Below are positions 20,963 through 25,000 of a stretch of 25,000 bases of DNA, piece by piece. A program made the position numbers and the translations under genes. Below the pieces are notes generated by a model. That model worked only from the letters and a program-made list of their open reading frames with translations, was not told where the DNA came from and did not search any database. Source of the stretch: Saccoglossus kowalevskii (lineage: Eukaryota; Hemichordata; Enteropneusta; Harrimaniidae); assembly GCF_000003605.2 (NCBI RefSeq), contig NW_003143804.1, positions 130,690 through 155,689 of the forward strand, given 5' to 3'. Numbering within the stretch: the first letter of the stretch is position 1; every line of letters starts with the position of its first letter.

Positions 20963-21693
20963 TATTTACAGCCCAGTCATGAAGTTTGAAGAACTTGATA
21001 TTCCCCTCAGGAAGAGGAAACCAACCAGGATCGTCTGTTCATCGATGGATGGAAAATACATAGTCCCGTAAACTTTGTAATTTACGAGACGAGATTTAAA
21101 AATCCCTTCTGGGACGCTATATGTAAATTACTTACTTACCTAATTTGCGTTTAAGATGTATTTGGTTTCAACTCAACATGATAATAAATCAGATGACGTT
21201 GTGATGTCATCAACTACTTAACGGCTGATACGTTTTTTCTCTTTGAAAATCATTTCTCGGTACATGTTGGATACTTTTCTATGTTTTATTCACGACTCTG
21301 TCTTCCTGAACAAATCCGTTACTTTTCATTGCATTTCCTCAATTACTCACTCACTGGTACTTAGCATGCAGGGATAGTTGTTTGCCATCATCAGCATCAA
21401 TACCAGTTAATCGAACTCCAATATCCCCCCAAAGTGGTCGAAATGACGATTTCGCTATTTTCTTTTAACAAAACCACCACGAGAAAGGGCTCGATCTTTT
21501 GGCAACAGATATCATAAAAGGGCAGTATTTCTTTTTTATATGCGTCAAAAATGATAAAAAAAAAATTCGACAACCAAACCTCTGAATTCTCAATTCAGTT
21601 TTGCGTTTCGTTGAATATAATATTTTTAATGTATTCACATGAATGTAGTAATTTAAAATTGTAACAAAACGATGACGGAAATAATTCTGCATC

Positions 21694-21707
21694 GTTACCA
21701 TGGTAAC
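21694..21707. promoter_or_regulatory. X-box (RFX-type) palindrome, exact consensus
   Basis: GTTACCATGGTAAC is a perfect 14-bp palindrome matching GTNRCC-N2-RGYAAC at every defined position. It lies 112 bp upstream of a candidate internal exon (21819-21925). Confidence 0.45.
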
Positions 21708-22977
21708 ACGAAAACAATAGAACACGTACATATCCAAGTGATATTGTGCTGTGTGCAAAATCGACAAGACATAAAATTGCCTCTCGCCGCGCTTTCTCTG
21801 AAAAAGTTCTTCTGGCAGCGCGGAAAGAAAGAGATACCTCGATTGTGCAAAAGCTGAATGCCAATGATCAAAGTGGTGGAGAAAATACATATTATGAACA
21901 GAGAACGCAGCGTAGCATAGACTGGGTATGCCGCTGTCTTGGGATTCAAAAGCCACACGTACGCCCAGAAGACATCACGCGTAATGACATTTCAGAAACT
22001 TTTCAAATACGTGTTATGGCTTTTCAGTCTTTCACTGAAATGTTAACGTTTCATGATCATACAAAACCAAAATACGCTCGGATTTTTCAGAGAGTCTTTA
22101 GTTGGCTATTCGCGAAATGTGTATTAATATGACCATTTTATTTTAAAGACGTAATTACGCGTACGCTTTGAAAGAAGTATGACACGGTTCTCGGGATTCT
22201 TTGTAAGAATATCAGCTATGTAATTTTAAATGTTAGTGTTAATTCAACCTTTGCGCGCGTCTCCGCGATAACGACGAGTGTAAGGTTAAACGAGTATAAA
22301 TTTGACCAAATAAATTTGATTCAAAAACAATTATAAACTGATTGTGGAATATATTGTGCTAGATTATAAACTGGTTTGTCTCATTTGTGTCGCTTTGGAA
22401 ATCCCCTGGGTCAAACCGCGGTGTAATCTCCTCTGTTCAGGTTTTTTTAAATGACCCACGAGGCTGGGCAAAGAGAGCTTTTTAAATTACACTAAATCAA
22501 TTTCACGGAATGGCCTTGCGCGTCAACGTGACTTCGGGAGTGAATGTTACTTAAAACAACCGTTATATTCAAGCGTTCCATCGCTTGGTGGTGAAAATCG
22601 AGAAGTGTTCGACGCTCGTCTCTTTTATAATGCGCACAATGTATATTAGAGAAGTGCCGTTGATAGGCCGTCAATGAGTACGAGAGGAGATGCGTCAATT
22701 GAATGAAAAAATAGCGGCACGCAACAATTACGGTGACGATGAACTAACGAGAGACGAAATGACCTCTTGACTCTCGATGTTGTCGCGTACAACGCACATT
22801 CAAACTTATAATAAAACCTCAAATCAGTTGTTTAAAAAAACACTTAACGCATAGATAAAAAATACAGTTTTTAACTTTTGAAACTTGGCTAAATGGTTGA
22901 AAAACCGCAATGTTTTTGTGGATGTCGTTTAGATTTGATTAAAACATTCTGAAACGTAGGACATGGTTGGATATGAA

Positions 22978-22985
22978 TGACGTCA
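22978..22985. promoter_or_regulatory. CRE palindrome TGACGTCA
   Basis: An exact 8-bp CREB/ATF consensus in non-coding DNA. Confidence 0.3.
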
Positions 22986-23294
22986 AATATACGAGGGTTC
23001 GAAGCCATCTTTTATCGAAGTATACCACAACGTGAAATGAACACCACATGCGAACACAACATCATACTTCGCTTCACGGGCGTTTTAAGTACGAACACAA
23101 AACGTGCATTTATTTGCCGTTATTAGCCCAGGAGCCAAAATGAATGAGTGAAACTCGATTTGCGTCCGTCATAAGATTTCCTTTTTTATTCTACTCATTT
23201 GGTTCGTTTGACTAACCCAATCATCATAACTGAGTTTATTGACAAAGTACTGCTTAAGTTAGGCAAGCTAATCACACCCCTTGATTGACGGAAC

Positions 23295-23311
23295 CACCTG
23301 ACCTTCACCTG
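23295..23311 (+). promoter_or_regulatory. Doublet of CACCTG E2-boxes, 11 bp apart
   Basis: CACCTG at 23295-23300 and 23306-23311 lie on the same face of the helix, with further CCTGC motifs just downstream. It is the tightest E2-box pair in the window apart from the snail upstream cluster. Confidence 0.35.
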
Positions 23312-24233
23312 CCTGCGTTACCTGCTTACACTCATTTGATATGAATTATTGGCAATGTTTTACCTTCCAAAAGGTGACGTAGAAAGTTATATGAATAATG
23401 TGATCACGTGCTGTCTTGTCACATCGGGGTAAGCATCAGAACGCGACAGAGGTGACGGTTCCCCCATCACTTTGTGATTACTGTATTAGAAGCAATGCAG
23501 TCGAGGGAGATATACCATTTCTCTGAGAAACAGAATAAAGTTTGTAAATATTAGTACCCAAAGCTTTGTAAAGTAATCCTCAAAACAAAAGTTTGGAACT
23601 ATTTGAATGTTATATCTGTTGCGACCGCTTACAATGAATAATGTATCATTAACTAATGTAGTTGAACGGAGCTCTTGTCGCCATTATGCAGTCTGGGTAC
23701 GGCGGGGGCTTGCAAGGTGATACGTAATCATGCAATTAATACGACTGCTCCCTATTCACATACTCACCGTACTAATCGTACAATTAAACTCTCGCATCAT
23801 ACATTACAAACCTATACGAGAATAGTGGCATTGATTCATCAGTGTACATTTTTTTCACTCAATTGTTTTATTTTATAATCCCTCTGGCTCTCCCAGTTGC
23901 GCATCGACGTATGGCGTAAGACTTACAATGATTGTACGTCTCACGGAGCATCGCCGTCGCCACTCAGCCAGCTTGTCGACACGTAATCCCAATAGTTCTC
24001 GTTATGTATATCATTATCTTATCTATGTATAGCATCTAACCGCAATCCACCTCTATCTAAAAATCACAGCAAATCAATCTACGTATATATTGCAATGAAA
24101 TTGTGGACGTATTGAATGGGACATTCGTTTAACCCGCCATTACGTCTTCCGTGACCCGGCTATGGGGGAAACAGCGTTATCTCGGCGACGTTGAGCACAC
24201 ATACACGGCGGGCCAATAGCAAATCAAATTGTT

Positions 24234-24247
24234 AAAAAAAAAAAAAA
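24234..24247. repeat. Poly-A tract (14 A)
   Basis: A run of fourteen A. I see no retroelement body on its 5' side and no duplicated target site. Confidence 0.85.
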
Positions 24248-25000
24248 CATGCTATCCAGCTTGAAAATAAGATGCTAATTGAATTGGCTATCTAAATCAC
24301 TTTTTCAATTACCATAAAATAATAACCAAAGTGATAAAATTTGTCGTCATTTCAGTTGACCTTTAACCCCGGGAGGTCTCCACACAAAAAAATCACGGTT
24401 TGTATGCAGAAAGAAATGATGTTGTACTCGTATGATTTAAAAAGACGTTTAACGTTTGTTTATGAATCATCCAGTCGACCAACGCATACAGCCCCAAGTA
24501 TCACAAAGGATGCTTTGTAAAAGCTCGTACACATTTCTGTGAATGGAAAGGCGGTTTAATCTTGATGAAATCGGACATATGAATGAATTGCATGCCCCGT
24601 GCATACACGATCGTCTTGTTTGCCGACGAAAAGCGTTTTTCTCTATTAATTTTTTTCAAAATTCTGTTCATCACATGCTTTGTTAACCGGTGTCATCTTT
24701 AAGAGTTATCGGCACCGTAGACATGCAATATTCTACTCGATAAAGAAATCTGTTTCCGCGAAATGTTTCTATTTTTAAGTTAGAGAATATGACGAAAACA
24801 AATTTTGGTTTCATATTTTGCCGAATGAGCCACAGACTATTATAACGTGCTTACATGAGGTATATGGCGCTGAAATGTATCCGATTGAAAAGACTGGCCG
24901 CATTAAGTCATATTGAATCGTTGGGACGAGGAGTACAGTAAATGGGACGAGAGGGCCCGGAATTATATCACGCAAAATCCGATAACAGATATAAAGTGTA
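24248..25000. other. Non-coding stretch to window end
   Basis: A DR1-like TGACCTTTAACCCC at 24357-24370 is the only motif I would mark. I see no gene or ORF of note. Confidence 0.5.

Larger units (their letters stand above)
20344..21693. other. Non-coding stretch with X-box and CRE motifs
   Basis: Besides the X-box-like and CRE sites listed separately, there is a CGTAAA/TTTACG inverted repeat at 21067-21086 and CAGGTG at 20700. The minus frame at 20374-20598 lacks an ATG start and is unrecognised. Confidence 0.5.
21708..24233. other. Mostly non-coding; one candidate internal exon
   Basis: On the + strand, 21819-21925 is bounded by TTCTTCTGGCAG and TGG|GTATGC and is open in a frame that stays open to 22132. 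The product is not recognised. The rest shows no coding signal apart from the E2-box doublet and CRE listed separately. Confidence 0.45.

Noticed and set aside
21465-21956. 163-codon minus-strand ORF, longest after snail
   Set aside because: Rich in Phe, Tyr, Cys and His with no motif, as expected from chance translation of A+T-rich DNA, and it overlaps open frames on the + strand.
22995-23006. tRNA T-loop-like GGGTTCGAAGCC
   Set aside because: The flanking bases do not form a T-stem, and no acceptor, D or anticodon arms can be drawn around it.
24234-24247. Poly-A tail of a retrotransposed element
   Set aside because: No element body, promoter boxes or target-site duplication is visible beside it.
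1-25000. CRISPR array, bacterial operon, prophage or insertion sequence
   Set aside because: There are no regularly spaced repeats, no polycistronic ORF blocks and no transposase; splice sites and poly(A) signals mark the DNA as animal nuclear.

Overview
This window is intron-containing, A+T-rich animal nuclear DNA. The only gene I can name with confidence is a Snail-family zinc-finger repressor on the + strand. It has two coding exons, 11971-12043 and 12811-13601, joined by a 767-bp phase-1 GT-AG intron, and encodes 287 residues. Exon 1 is only 73 nt and carries the SNAG repressor peptide ([10 protein letters not shown]...). Exon 2 carries a Pro/His-rich linker and five zinc fingers of Snail/Slug type; the last is C2HC. 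The short SNAG exon, the single intron, the lack of other recognisable genes and a hAT-like miniature element fit an invertebrate bilaterian. The sequence alone does not let me name the phylum.

Layout. 1-11300: mostly non-coding, with a 136-bp MITE-like element (3281-3416), a 14-bp tandem duplication (3737-3764), a GT microsatellite (8568-8586), a 20-bp near-palindrome centred on CACGTG (10440-10459), and a few short open frames beside good splice-acceptor sequences that I list only as candidates. 11300-11970: the snail upstream region, with four CACCTG E2-boxes, two CACGTG E-boxes, three inverted CCAAT boxes and a TATA-like ATTTAAAT, then a leader with two upstream ORFs, one of which overlaps the SNAG start codon. 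11971-13601: snail. 13602-14730: probable 3' UTR with poly(A) signals at 14610 and 14706. A 75-codon minus-strand ORF with a strong Kozak context and its own AATAAA lies inside this interval. 14730-25000: no recognisable gene; RFX-type X-box palindromes, CREs, simple repeats and small hairpins.

How it fits together. Snail proteins recruit co-repressors through the SNAG peptide and bind CAGGTG/CACCTG through their zinc fingers. The same hexamer is clustered in this gene's upstream region, with another copy in its intron, which suggests negative autoregulation. The overlapping upstream ORF suggests that translation is held down as well. About 11 kb on each side lacks recognised genes, as is common around developmental regulators with distal enhancers. 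I found no rRNA, tRNA, CRISPR array, retroviral-type element or clearly new system. The most useful leads are the regulatory layout of snail and the convergent minus-strand ORF.
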